64,000 nucleotides of DNA from Marinobacter salsuginis (GCF_009617755.1 NZ_BGZH01000001.1:186001-250000), one strand, 5' to 3'. Shown: positions 18,436 to 27,374, counted from the first letter of the stretch. The notes: generated from the letters alone by a model not told the origin. Program-made: numbers and translations.

Positions 18436-20571
18436 ATGTTCAGCAACATGGACGTACTCAGCTATTCCCTGGCGTCGATTACGTTCGGGCTTCTGACGAT
18501 ATTGGTTGCGGCACGGTACCTCCGGCGTGGCGTGGACCGCGCCCTTGCGCTGGCTTCAACCATTTCAGCCATTTGGGCCCTTTCCCTTGTGAGCCAGAGT
18601 CTTTGGGGCTACCCGGGCTTTAATCTTCGATACCTTATTGAACTCCTCCGGGATGCCGCCTGGATCTATCTGCTATTTGCCCTGTTAAAAGATGGTTTCA
18701 AGGAAAACAGGTTTACGGGCAAGGTAAAACAGATTCTGGGCGCCAGCGCTGGCGTTCTTCTTTTCGTTCTGCTTGGAATCGGACTTGTAGAAAACTTCAC
18801 TGACCTGGATTTAGCCGGCGGGAAGATTAAACTTCTGGGCCAAATCGGCCTTTCTCTGCTTGGTTTGTCTCTGATCGAACAAATTTGGCGCAATTCGCCC
18901 AGCTTTGGCCGATCAAGCATCAAGTATATGTGTATTGGCGTAGGTACCGTTTTCGCGTTCGACTTCTTCATGTATGCCGATGCACTTCTTTTTGGCCATG
19001 TAGCGGACTCCTTCTGGAACGCCCGAGGCTTTGTAAATGCACTCCTGACGCCATTGTTTGCAGTCAATGTCATCAACACACGCAGGCAGCCTGTTGATTT
19101 CCAGTTATCCCGTTCGGCGGTTTTTCATGGCGGAACCCTGATATTCGCCGGCGGCTACCTTCTGTTCCTCGCCCTCGGTGGATACTACGTCCGAACACTA
19201 GGCGGCGAATGGGGCGACGCCCTACAAGTACTGTTCTTCACCATTTCTCTCGTGTTCCTGACAACGCTCCTTCTCTCAAGGCGCATCCGATCCAAACTGA
19301 TGGTGCTCATCAGTCAAAACTTCTTTGACTACAAATATGACTACCGCGACGAATGGTTGAAGATGACGAGGGAACTGGCCGACCTGAGCAATGACCCTCC
19401 TCTGCCCCAGCGGGTTATTCGGATACTTGCGGGACTTGTTGAAAGTAATGCCGGCGCGATTTGGCTGATAGGCGAGCAGGACGCCTACATACTGAAAGCT
19501 TCGGTCAACCTCTCAACACCCAAATACACCATGATTGAGGGCGACTCCGAACTGGTTCGCTTTTTTCGGGATCGAGAATGGATTGTTGACCTCCATGAAT
19601 ACAAGGCTGATCCAGTCAGCTACAACCTCCTGGAGATTCCTGACGCAATAGCAAAAACGCCTGATTGCTGGCTGATCATCCCGCTTTATCTAGGTAATGA
19701 TCTTTATGGCATGGCGCTCGTCGGCAACCCATACGCCAAAGTAGAACTCAATTGGGAAAATTTTGACCTGATAAAAGTGGTGGCTCGGCAAACCTGCAAC
19801 CTGCTCGCCCAGGCAGATGCCCAGTACAGGCTATCCCGCGCAATGCAGTTTGAAGCCGTAAGTAAGGCTTCCTCTTTCATGGTTCATGACCTCAAGACCG
19901 TTATCGCCCAATTGTCACTGCTAGTGAAGAATGCGCCAAAGCACCGCAATAACCCTGCTTTCATCGACGACATGATTAATACGACTGAACACGCTGTGAG
20001 AAAAATGTCGAACCTGGTGGACCACATTCGCAAACCTCACACGGAAGAACAGGTCAATCTTGAACCAATCAACCTGACACACCTCGTGCAGCAGTTGGTG
20101 ACACATTACCAACACCGTGCGCCAGCGCCGCATGTCGATGACGCTCCATCAGAAGTGATCGTTAAGGCTGATCTTGAACAACTTCGCAGCGTCTTGGGCC
20201 ATCTGATTCAAAACGCGCAGGATGCGACGCCTCCCTCCGGCGAAATCACACTGACAATCAAGACATCCAAAGGCTCCGTAGTTCTGTTCATTCAAGACAC
20301 GGGCTCAGGAATGACCGAGGAATTCATCAGCGACCAATTGTTCAAACCCTTTGAAAGTACCAAAGGTTTGACAGGCATGGGTATTGGGGCCTATCAGGCA
20401 AGGGAATACATCCGGAAAATTGGTGGCAGTATCGATGTTACAAGCGAACCCGGGATTGGCTCATGCTTTTCTGTGCGGATTCCACTCGCATCCGAGAGAT
20501 CGGGGTCGATGACCGAACAAACGTATCGACCAATTCATGACGCTGAGCAGCCGAAAGAAAGCGCCAATTAA
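18436..20571 (+). CDS. prsK: PEP-CTERM system sensor histidine kinase PrsK
   Basis: 711 residues from the ATG at 18436; a TTG at 18403 and an ATG at 18448 are alternatives, none with a strong ribosome-binding site. Seven to nine hydrophobic helices fill the first 300 residues, followed by a GAF-like domain (about 320-480) and a transmitter with the H-box FMVHDLKTVIAQLS. The ATPase domain shows N (HLIQNAQDATPP), G1 (DTGSGMTEEF) and G2 (GMGIGAYQAREYI) boxes. This architecture, immediately upstream of a sigma54 activator and a TPR lipoprotein, is that of PrsK in exosortase/PEP-CTERM loci. It presumably phosphorylates PrsR in response to an envelope signal. Confidence 0.88.
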   Translation: MFSNMDVLSYSLASITFGLLTILVAARYLRRGVDRALALASTISAIWALSLVSQSLWGYPGFNLRYLIELLRDAAWIYLLFALLKDGFKENRFTGKVKQILGASAGVLLFVLLGIGLVENFTDLDLAGGKIKLLGQIGLSLLGLSLIEQIWRNSPSFGRSSIKYMCIGVGTVFAFDFFMYADALLFGHVADSFWNARGFVNALLTPLFAVNVINTRRQPVDFQLSRSAVFHGGTLIFAGGYLLFLALGGYYVRTLGGEWGDALQVLFFTISLVFLTTLLLSRRIRSKLMVLISQNFFDYKYDYRDEWLKMTRELADLSNDPPLPQRVIRILAGLVESNAGAIWLIGEQDAYILKASVNLSTPKYTMIEGDSELVRFFRDREWIVDLHEYKADPVSYNLLEIPDAIAKTPDCWLIIPLYLGNDLYGMALVGNPYAKVELNWENFDLIKVVARQTCNLLAQADAQYRLSRAMQFEAVSKASSFMVHDLKTVIAQLSLLVKNAPKHRNNPAFIDDMINTTEHAVRKMSNLVDHIRKPHTEEQVNLEPINLTHLVQQLVTHYQHRAPAPHVDDAPSEVIVKADLEQLRSVLGHLIQNAQDATPPSGEITLTIKTSKGSVVLFIQDTGSGMTEEFISDQLFKPFESTKGLTGMGIGAYQAREYIRKIGGSIDVTSEPGIGSCFSVRIPLASERSGSMTEQTYRPIHDAEQPKESAN

Positions 20572-20671
20572 TCGGCAGTTTTTTCGATTGTTTCCTTCGA
20601 GCATTGCAAAGTGCCAACGTTCAGTTAAGAATCTCGGTAAGGGAAACGTTTGAAAAGGATTTAATGCTGTT

Positions 20672-22045
20672 GTGACTAGACGACTCTTGATCGTAGAAGA
20701 CGATCCCGGACTCCAAAGCCAGATGCGCTGGTGCTTCAGCGATGACCTTGAAATAAGCGTCGCATCGGACCGAGAATCGGCTCTGGCGGTGCTGAGGCGT
20801 GAAGAGCCCAACGTGGTTACCCTGGATCTTGGCCTGCCACCCGACCCGGGGGGAGCCTCTGAAGGCTTCGGCCTGCTGGAAGAGATTCTTCGGCTTGCGC
20901 CACTGACCAAGGTCATTGTGGTCACGGGTCGTGAAGATAAGGAAAATGCTGTCAAGGCCATTGGAATGGGCGCCTCTGACTTCTACCAGAAGCCCCTTGA
21001 TGCGGACATCCTCACGTTTGTTGTTGACCGTGCCTTCCGTCTGTACGAATTGGAGCGTGAGAACCGTGAACTCGCGAGCCAGCAAAGTGCCACCAATATA
21101 AAAGGCATTGTTGCCGCCAGCCCTCAGATGCTCCAGGTTTGCCGAACGTTGGAGAAAATCGCGCCGACTGATGTAACGACACTTATAAACGGAGAAACCG
21201 GAACTGGCAAAGAGCTGCTTGCCCGGGCATTGCATGATCTCAGCCCTCGCGCCTCAAAGCCCTTCGCGGCAATTAACTGCGCAGCGATTCCAGAGACCCT
21301 GCTGGAAAGCGAGCTATTCGGTTACGAGAAAGGCGCGTTCACGGGCGCAACACAGAACAAGAAAGGTAAGATCGAATCTGCCAACGGAGGGACTCTCTTC
21401 CTGGACGAGATTGGTGATATGCCCTTTGCGCTGCAGGCGAAACTGCTGAGATTTCTCCAGGAACGGATGATTGATCGCGTTGGCGCAATCGAACCGATTT
21501 CAGTTGATGTACGCGTTATCTGCGCGACCCACCGGAATCTGAACCATCTCATTGAAAGCGGCGAGTTCCGCGAGGATCTGTATTATCGCATCAGCGAAAT
21601 CACGCTTGACGTGCCTGCTTTGAGAGATCGCGATGGTGATGCCCTCGTTCTCGCCGTGTCCCTCTTGAAAAGTATCGGAAAGGAGCTCGACCGCCCCCAC
21701 CTGTCATTTGCCGAAGACGCCATAAACGCTGTTAATAACTATCCCTGGCCAGGCAATGTGCGAGAGATGATAAACAAGGTTAAGCGGGCGATCATAATGG
21801 CAGAAGGCAAAAGAGTGACTGCCGAAGACCTGTCACTGCAACCAAGCTCAACGCAAGATGAGAAATGCCTGAATCTTCGCCAGATTCGTGAAACCGCAGA
21901 GCGGCGCGCCCTTAACCAGGCACTCCAGGTAAGCGGATTCAATATGGCGAAGGCGGCCCGATTACTTGGCATAACACGCCCCACCATTTATAGCCTTACC
22001 GATAAATACAACATCGAAACCTCTGAAGCTTCACCAGAGAGCTAG
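20672..22045 (+). CDS. prsR: PEP-CTERM-box response regulator, sigma54 activator PrsR
   Basis: 457 residues. Receiver domain (1-125) with phosphoacceptor D52 in VTLDLGLP; central AAA+ domain with Walker A GETGTGKE, the sigma54-contacting GAFTGA loop (YEKGAFTGATQNKKG) and Walker B GTLFLDEIGDMP; C-terminal Fis-type helix-turn-helix (NMAKAARLLGITRPTIYSL). PrsR regulators activate PEP-CTERM genes with RpoN. The GTG start at 20672 lies inside a tiny upstream ORF: ATG-CTG-TTG-TGA (20664-20675), with AAAAGG just before it and a GTGA overlap, so initiation may be coupled to that minigene. It is followed 20 bp later by prsT. Confidence 0.93.
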   Translation: MTRRLLIVEDDPGLQSQMRWCFSDDLEISVASDRESALAVLRREEPNVVTLDLGLPPDPGGASEGFGLLEEILRLAPLTKVIVVTGREDKENAVKAIGMGASDFYQKPLDADILTFVVDRAFRLYELERENRELASQQSATNIKGIVAASPQMLQVCRTLEKIAPTDVTTLINGETGTGKELLARALHDLSPRASKPFAAINCAAIPETLLESELFGYEKGAFTGATQNKKGKIESANGGTLFLDEIGDMPFALQAKLLRFLQERMIDRVGAIEPISVDVRVICATHRNLNHLIESGEFREDLYYRISEITLDVPALRDRDGDALVLAVSLLKSIGKELDRPHLSFAEDAINAVNNYPWPGNVREMINKVKRAIIMAEGKRVTAEDLSLQPSSTQDEKCLNLRQIRETAERRALNQALQVSGFNMAKAARLLGITRPTIYSLTDKYNIETSEASPES

Positions 22046-22065
22046 AGAGCAAGGTAGGAATATTT

Positions 22066-24741
22066 ATGAACCATGCACCAAAATCCGCCCAAATCCAGCG
22101 GCGCCAACCGAAGGCGCGCCTGATTACCTTATTCAGAGGGCGGTGTATCGGCATCGGACTAGCAGCCGCTCTCGTGCTGCCGGGGTGCGGCGGGGGCTCT
22201 ACAGAGCCGGAAGGTCTTTCTCACATTAACCGCAGTGAAACCTACGCAGAGCAAGGACAGTACAGGTCCGCCATGCTGGAAATAAGGAATGCCATCCAGC
22301 AGGAGCCTGATAATCTGGACTACATTCTTCGCCTTTCCGATCTCTATCTTCGTGTGGGCGCCTATCCAGAAGTCGAGACACTCCTGGCTCCAAGACTGGA
22401 TCAACAGCCTGGCGAGATCGCCCTCCCCTTGGCGGAATCCTACATTGGGCAGGGCAAGCATTTATCCGCGCGCGAAACATTGGCACAGGCCGACCTTGAA
22501 ACCCCAGAAGAAAAAGGTCGTGGCGCCGTTGTGCAGGGCGAAGCGCTGAGACTCGCTGGCAGCTATCAGGCAGCCATTGAGCAATTCGAAAAAGCAGTGA
22601 CCGAGGGATGGCAACTGGAAAAGGCCACCGCAGGAATTGTCAAAACATACTTACACTTGAACAATCCTCAGAAAGCGGTGTCTGAGGCTGATGCCTATCT
22701 CGCGGAACATCCGGCCAGCTCTGAAGTCTTGATGCTGAAGGGGCGCGCCCTTTACACCCTGAATCGCCTGGAACCAGCCGTAGAGACGCTAACGGCGGCT
22801 GTGAACGCCCTTCCCACCTCTGATTTTTTTCTACCGGTGCGAAGACAGACTCTGACCCTGCTCTCCCGCGTCCTTACAGAACAAGGCCGTATTACCGAAG
22901 CACAGGTATACAATCGGGTTCTTGCGGAGAACACCGATACCGATCTTGAGAATCAGGCAAAGTCAGCGATTTCTGCGATTAAGGAGGGTCGCTTCGACGA
23001 GGCCTCTGAGACCCTCCAGGATCTGCTCCAGTTAAATCCCGATAACGAAAGAATCGCTCTTACCCTTGGCGCGCTTAACCTGCAACAAGGAAGGCTTCAA
23101 GAGGGCCTGGACCTACTTTCCCAGAATATTGATCCGGAAACGTCCCCCACACGCTTCATTCGACTCACAACAATGGCTCGGATCGACAAGGGAGAGCGTC
23201 GGGAAGCCTATGCAACGCTAGCTCGAGCAATCGAGGCCCGCCCCGATGACACGGAACTGCTGGCCATGCACGGCATGGTGGCGCTGAGTCTCGAAGACAC
23301 TCAATCCGAGGGTGTCGCAAGCCTGAGCCGGGCCCTGAGCCTCAATCCCGAGAACGTTCGTCTTCGACTGGCCTTGGCCAATTATTACGAACGTCAGGCG
23401 ATGCCCGAGCAAGCGCTCGGACAACTCCGGATTGCCTTTGCAAACAAACCGGACGACTGGCCCACCACAGCGGCCTATGTGCGGTTACTTATCCGCGAGG
23501 GCCAAACCGGAGAACTCAGAGAGCTGCAACAATCCCTTGAGAACGGGTATCCCCAGAACCGCTCTGCGCAGCTTCTTGCAGCGATCTCATCAGCAGGCGC
23601 TGGCAATACCGAAGACGCAATCAATAAGTTGGAAGGCCTTCGTGACAGCAACCCTGAAAGCATTGAGGTACACGTTACGCTTGCCCAGCTATACCAAGAG
23701 ACGGGTCAACCAGATAAAGCCGTCAACAGCTTTGTCGCCGCTGCCAAACAAACCGAACCAAAACTACCGCTGCTGTTCAGGGCAGCACGGCTCCATGCCG
23801 CCAATAGTCAAAGCGATTCAGCCGTGTCGGAATGGACCAGATCGGTCAGTCAGGCTGACCCGGAACTGGCCAATGCCCTCGCCGCAACAGAGATCCTTTG
23901 GCTAGTATCGGAAGAGAACCTGGAAACAGCCCGTTCCCGTCTCGAAAAAGCCGGAAAGGGAATGGAATCAACGCCACTCAAGACCGCTGAAGCCAGCCTG
24001 CTTGCTGCAGAAGCACAACAACTCGCACTCTCAGAACAATGGGATTCAGCGGTCAACAAGGCCCAACAGGCTTTTGCATTGAACCCCGAAAACCAGGCTT
24101 TTGCTCTGCTACCGGCACGAATTCTCACCCAGCAGGGTAATATCGACGCAGCTCAGACTGCGGTACTGGATGTCGAACAGGTTTTCGGAACAACGGCCGC
24201 GGTGACCGTTGCACGTGCCGCCATCCTGCAGGCTGAAAATCGCGCCGAAGAAGCATTTCAGTCCCTCTATGAATTTTGGAGTGACAACGGAGACCCTGCA
24301 GTGCTTCCTGCGCTCGTTCAGCTGTCCAATCAGGTTGCCAATGAGAAGACCAACGAACTCACGGCAGAATGGGTTAATCTCGCCCCTGATAGCGTTCCTG
24401 CCAACCTTTCCCGCGGAAATCAATTGATGACCGAAGGGAACATCATGGCTGCCGCAAATCACTATCAAAAGGTTTTACAGCAGGATCCACTCCATACAAC
24501 GGCTTTGAACAATCTGGCCTGGGCATTAAGGGATACAGATACCGCCCGTGCCCTTGAATTCGCAGCTCGTGCTGCCGAGATCGAGCCGGAGAACCCCGCG
24601 ATTCTCGATACCTATGGCTGGATTCTTCACCTTGATGGCCAACACCGTGCAGCAATGGATCAACTTCAACGAGCGCTCGCCATGGCACCAGATAACGAGG
24701 AATTCAAAAAGCACCTCGACGAGGTTCGCAGGGCACTCTAA
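22066..24741 (+). CDS. prsT: PEP-CTERM system TPR-repeat lipoprotein PrsT
   Basis: 891 residues. After a 20-30-residue basic N-terminus, the lipobox LVLPGCGGG gives a type II signal with Cys near residue 41. The rest is a long chain of TPR units (for example QGQYRSAMLEIRNAIQQEPDN and ALNNLAWALRDTDTARALEF), about 20 by eye. This size, lipobox and position after prsK-prsR fit PrsT of exosortase/PEP-CTERM loci, thought to be a scaffold for polysaccharide or protein export at the periplasmic face. A Shine-Dalgarno-like AAGGTAGGA precedes the ATG. The gene ends at a strong terminator. Confidence 0.92.
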   Translation: MNHAPKSAQIQRRQPKARLITLFRGRCIGIGLAAALVLPGCGGGSTEPEGLSHINRSETYAEQGQYRSAMLEIRNAIQQEPDNLDYILRLSDLYLRVGAYPEVETLLAPRLDQQPGEIALPLAESYIGQGKHLSARETLAQADLETPEEKGRGAVVQGEALRLAGSYQAAIEQFEKAVTEGWQLEKATAGIVKTYLHLNNPQKAVSEADAYLAEHPASSEVLMLKGRALYTLNRLEPAVETLTAAVNALPTSDFFLPVRRQTLTLLSRVLTEQGRITEAQVYNRVLAENTDTDLENQAKSAISAIKEGRFDEASETLQDLLQLNPDNERIALTLGALNLQQGRLQEGLDLLSQNIDPETSPTRFIRLTTMARIDKGERREAYATLARAIEARPDDTELLAMHGMVALSLEDTQSEGVASLSRALSLNPENVRLRLALANYYERQAMPEQALGQLRIAFANKPDDWPTTAAYVRLLIREGQTGELRELQQSLENGYPQNRSAQLLAAISSAGAGNTEDAINKLEGLRDSNPESIEVHVTLAQLYQETGQPDKAVNSFVAAAKQTEPKLPLLFRAARLHAANSQSDSAVSEWTRSVSQADPELANALAATEILWLVSEENLETARSRLEKAGKGMESTPLKTAEASLLAAEAQQLALSEQWDSAVNKAQQAFALNPENQAFALLPARILTQQGNIDAAQTAVLDVEQVFGTTAAVTVARAAILQAENRAEEAFQSLYEFWSDNGDPAVLPALVQLSNQVANEKTNELTAEWVNLAPDSVPANLSRGNQLMTEGNIMAAANHYQKVLQQDPLHTTALNNLAWALRDTDTARALEFAARAAEIEPENPAILDTYGWILHLDGQHRAAMDQLQRALAMAPDNEEFKKHLDEVRRAL

Positions 24742-24765
24742 CCATAGCCGTCTCGCCTTTTCGAT

Positions 24766-24800
24766 AAAAAACCAGACTCGAAAGCGTGTCTGGTTTTTTT
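24766..24800 (+). terminator. Terminator after prsT
   Basis: Stem CCAGAC (24772-24777) / GTCTGG (24788-24793), extended by A6 on the left and a T7 run on the right, 25 bp after the prsT stop. Its right arm and T-run form the 17-bp PrsR-box candidate annotated separately at 24787-24803. Confidence 0.82.
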
Positions 24801-24803
24801 ACA
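24787..24803. promoter_or_regulatory. Candidate PrsR enhancer box 1
   Basis: The 17-mer TGTCTGGTTTTTTTACA matches TGTCAACCCGTTTTACA in front of the second PEP-CTERM gene (27375-27391) as TGTC-N5-K-TTTTACA. It lies 75 bp upstream of a sigma54 -24 element, a normal place for an enhancer-binding protein. It overlaps the prsT terminator, so part of the likeness (the T-run) could be coincidental. Confidence 0.5.
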
Positions 24804-24878
24804 TCTCATGCATAGCCGCTTTACACAACCAACCTAATGGCTTCTCCACCCCACTGTTTCATATATATTTTCCCGTTC

Positions 24879-24893
24879 TGGCACAGATGTTGA
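24879..24893 (+). promoter_or_regulatory. Sigma54 (-24/-12) promoter of first PEP-CTERM gene
   Basis: TGGCACAGATGTTGA: TGGC and TTGA separated by 7 bp, matching TGGCAC-N5-TTGC except for A in place of the final C. The predicted start, about 12 bp after the -12 element (near 24904), falls at the 5' edge of the riboswitch-like leader, which supports both calls. Confidence 0.68.
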
Positions 24894-24909
24894 TATCTAC
24901 AAAGGTGGG

Positions 24910-24990
24910 GACACGTCCCCGCCGCCAAACCTCTCGCGAGAGGGGGACGGAAAGCCACGGATCTCTCTGAGATAGCCGGGTTGCACGGAA
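24910..24990 (+). promoter_or_regulatory. Cyclic di-GMP-I (GEMM) riboswitch
   Basis: The leader shows the GEMM-I core in order. CCAAACC (24925-24931) is followed by a hairpin capped by a GNRA tetraloop (GCGA, 24936-24939), then GGGGACGGAAAGCCACGG (24943-24960). A short P3-like hairpin ATCTC-TCT-GAGAT and AGCCGGGTTGC (24974-24984) complete it. Conserved elements AAACC, GGAC, AAAGCC and GCCGGGUUGC are all present and correctly spaced. The position equivalent to the G21-C46 pair of the V. cholerae Vc2 aptamer is C24925 with G24950, a compensatory swap; the G20 equivalent (24924) is kept. No T-run terminator follows, so control may be translational, acting on the GGAG at about 25006-25009. It lies 31 nt ahead of a PEP-CTERM ORF. 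Confidence 0.87.
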
Positions 24991-25020
24991 CGCACTACAC
25001 CTTGACGGAGTATCAGTACA

Positions 25021-25815
25021 ATGAAATTGGCCAGAACGACTTTAGCTGTAGCGTGTCTGAGCGCCATGTCTGCTCAAGCAGCATTCATTAACGACGGTTC
25101 TGAGGCGAACCTCAGTGAGATTATCAACGACAATCTCATTGTCTCTGGACCCAGCGTTAATGTGCTCGGCGATACGAAAAACAACGATGTAAGCACTGAA
25201 CCTTTTTTCACATCATCCCCGGACGGAAGCAACAGCACAGCAACTTTTCTGATTGAAATCACGTCCATGCTGTCCAAACAGTCTTTCGGCATCTACAACG
25301 GCGACGATTATGTCGAGTTGTTTAACGGCGCGGACGAAGGCAGCTTCACAACAAGTGGCGGCTACAATGGACCCGTAACTGACAACGCCAACCGCGCCCA
25401 AGTCAGTTTCGACATCTCTGGTGGTAGCTACAGCGTTTACGTCAACAACCAGAAAAAGGGAACCTTCGCCAGCGAGGAGTTCGGATTTTACCTGGGCTAC
25501 GGTGGCGCCCCGGTAATCTACTCGGATGCCGAGCGTAATGGCGGCGTTGAGCGCTTTGTTGCGATTCAGGGCAAGGGGCAACGGATCAATCTCGGCAGCG
25601 AAATAACTTACGGCTGCTCTGAGCAGACTCCTGAAAAATGCGTACTCTGGGAAAACGATGACTACATCCTCGGTTTCGAGGACGGATCAGACATGGATTA
25701 CAACGACATGCTGGTCTACGTTGAAGACATCGTACCGGTTCCTGAACCCGGAACGCTTGCCCTTCTCGGTATTGGTTTGTTCGGCCTCGGTGTTGTTCGA
25801 CGCCGCAAAGCCTAA
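25021..25815 (+). CDS. PEP-CTERM sorting-domain protein, DUF4114-like
   Basis: 264 residues. A signal peptide (MKLARTTLAVACLSAMSAQA) starts the protein, and the C-terminus is a complete PEP-CTERM tripartite tail: VPEPGTLALL, a hydrophobic helix and RRRKA. The region GFEDGSDMDYNDMLVYVEDI just before the tail is typical of DUF4114, an Asp-rich probable calcium-binding beta domain. The protein should be processed by the exosortase encoded next and end up in the outer envelope or extracellular matrix. It is expressed from its own sigma54 promoter behind a c-di-GMP-I riboswitch, both annotated here. Two cysteines (CSEQTPEKC) could form a disulfide. Confidence 0.92.
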   Translation: MKLARTTLAVACLSAMSAQAAFINDGSEANLSEIINDNLIVSGPSVNVLGDTKNNDVSTEPFFTSSPDGSNSTATFLIEITSMLSKQSFGIYNGDDYVELFNGADEGSFTTSGGYNGPVTDNANRAQVSFDISGGSYSVYVNNQKKGTFASEEFGFYLGYGGAPVIYSDAERNGGVERFVAIQGKGQRINLGSEITYGCSEQTPEKCVLWENDDYILGFEDGSDMDYNDMLVYVEDIVPVPEPGTLALLGIGLFGLGVVRRRKA

Positions 25816-25838
25816 AGCCAAATAGCAAACGCCGAACG

Positions 25839-25862
25839 CCCCCGCCGCACATGCAGCGGGGG
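25839..25862 (+). terminator. GC-rich hairpin without T-run after PEP-CTERM gene 1
   Basis: Seven-bp stem CCCCCGC (25839-25845) / GCGGGGG (25856-25862), 10-nt loop, 24 bp after the stop. It is followed by CCTTGC rather than a T-run, so it may be an inefficient terminator or an mRNA-stabilising end that lets the exosortase gene be read through. Confidence 0.45.
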
Positions 25863-25944
25863 CCTTGCAAACAGACCTGATGACGAACGACGCCTAAGGC
25901 GATACTCTTTGCAGTAAATCAATAACAGGATTCTCAGGTTACGG

Positions 25945-27360
25945 ATGACTCTGGCTCCCCGGTTCTCTCATGCTTGGCCCTTTCTCTTGGCCACCCTCGC
26001 ATCCGTTGTACTTTTCTATCCCTCATGGGCCAGGCTCGTTGAAATCTGGCTGAAGTGGGAGCAGACCATGTCACACGGCCTCCCCACAGCTATTGCTTAT
26101 CTCGCTCTTCTTGTTATTCACCCACCTCTGGGTAGCCGCTCCCGCTGGTCTGATAGGGGGCTGTGGAGTCGGCCTGTTGGAGGCATACTGCTCATTCTTG
26201 TCACATTCGCGTGGGCGGCACTTGAACTGGTTCGAATAGATACGCTCGCCTATCTCAGCTTGCCAGTCAGCCTCTTTGCAATCACGTGGACTTTGCTCGG
26301 GCTGGGGGGTGCGCTGAAGCTCGTTCCGTACCTTCTCCTGCTCAGTCTATCGCTGCCTATATGGGCTGACCTCATTCCGATACTGGTGGATATGGCCACC
26401 ATCGTCGTCGGGAACGCAGTCAGCGCCTTGGGGATAACTGCATTGATTGAAGGCAGCAATATCACCCTCGCCTACGGCAGACTCGTTATTGCAGATGGTT
26501 GTTCCGGAATCGGCTTCCTCGCAATCGCAATGCTGCTTGGAGCGTTCACGGCAATCCTGAACGACTATCGGTGGCGAGGCTGGGCAATAATAATGTCCAG
26601 CTCCATCGTCCTGGCTCTGGTTATTAATTGGGTCCGCATCATTGCATTGGTGCTGATAGCTGACTGGACGAATATGGAAAGCTCCCTGGTTCGTGAACAC
26701 GAGTTGTTTGGATGGATCGTCTTTGCCGCCTTTATTCTACCGGCGCTTGTTCTGGCTCCGGTCAGGCGCCGAAAAACTTTACAGACTGGTAATGATCACG
26801 TGATCAGCCACTCCGGTTTTGGTTTTATTCTTACAGCGCTGGTGGCCGGAACTGGGGTGGTTTTCCTGGTTCAGGCGAGGGAGATAGAGGAGCCTCCACT
26901 CTCGATCACAAGCTCTGACTTCAGCGAAATAAGTGCTCAGGCTCTTCCATTACCGCTCCAGGTGCCTGATCAGCTGGAACAAAAATTCTATGTGGAGGAA
27001 GACACGGGAGTTTACGTATCTCTGGCACAGATCCAACGTCACTCTCCGGAACAAAAGATCGTCCCCTACTTACCGCCACTCGTGGATCGCGACATGTGGT
27101 TCAGGGAGGCTACACCAGCCCCAGGCAAGGGAATATGGAGGCGCATCAACACACCCCAGAGGGTTGTTGTCTCGCATATTTACGCCATTGGCGGGTACCG
27201 CACAGACTCCTACGTCAAAGCCAAGCTATTGCAGCTACCAGCAATTTACAGCGGAAGAACGCGGTTCGCACTGATATCACTGCAAACGCTATGCGAAACC
27301 TCGACCTGTGATGAGGGCTTGGACCGACTTGCAGCCTTTGAGGCAGCAACCGATATCTGA
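25945..27360 (+). CDS. Exosortase with fused EpsI-like C-terminal domain
   Basis: 471 residues. Residues 1-275 are the multi-spanning exosortase domain, about eight transmembrane helices, with catalytic C186 (IADGCSGIGF), R231 (VINWVRIIAL) and H252 (REHELFGWIVF). Residues 290-471 form a soluble EpsI-like domain after one more transmembrane segment (FILTALVAGTGVVFLV). The enzyme cleaves the PEP-CTERM tail and transfers the protein to the envelope. The usual ACSGLR/ACSGVR context is replaced by DGCSGIG, lacking the Arg that normally follows, so subtype assignment (XrtA or another) is uncertain despite PrsKRT association. It lies between two PEP-CTERM genes. Confidence 0.9.
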   Translation: MTLAPRFSHAWPFLLATLASVVLFYPSWARLVEIWLKWEQTMSHGLPTAIAYLALLVIHPPLGSRSRWSDRGLWSRPVGGILLILVTFAWAALELVRIDTLAYLSLPVSLFAITWTLLGLGGALKLVPYLLLLSLSLPIWADLIPILVDMATIVVGNAVSALGITALIEGSNITLAYGRLVIADGCSGIGFLAIAMLLGAFTAILNDYRWRGWAIIMSSSIVLALVINWVRIIALVLIADWTNMESSLVREHELFGWIVFAAFILPALVLAPVRRRKTLQTGNDHVISHSGFGFILTALVAGTGVVFLVQAREIEEPPLSITSSDFSEISAQALPLPLQVPDQLEQKFYVEEDTGVYVSLAQIQRHSPEQKIVPYLPPLVDRDMWFREATPAPGKGIWRRINTPQRVVVSHIYAIGGYRTDSYVKAKLLQLPAIYSGRTRFALISLQTLCETSTCDEGLDRLAAFEAATDI

Positions 27361-27374
27361 AGCCAGTTCTGGCC

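Noticed and set aside
24907..24920. GGGGAC-AC-GTCCCC inverted repeat as a REP or transposon end
   Set aside because: It is a single copy in the window and lies at the 5' edge of the riboswitch leader, where a structural role is simpler.
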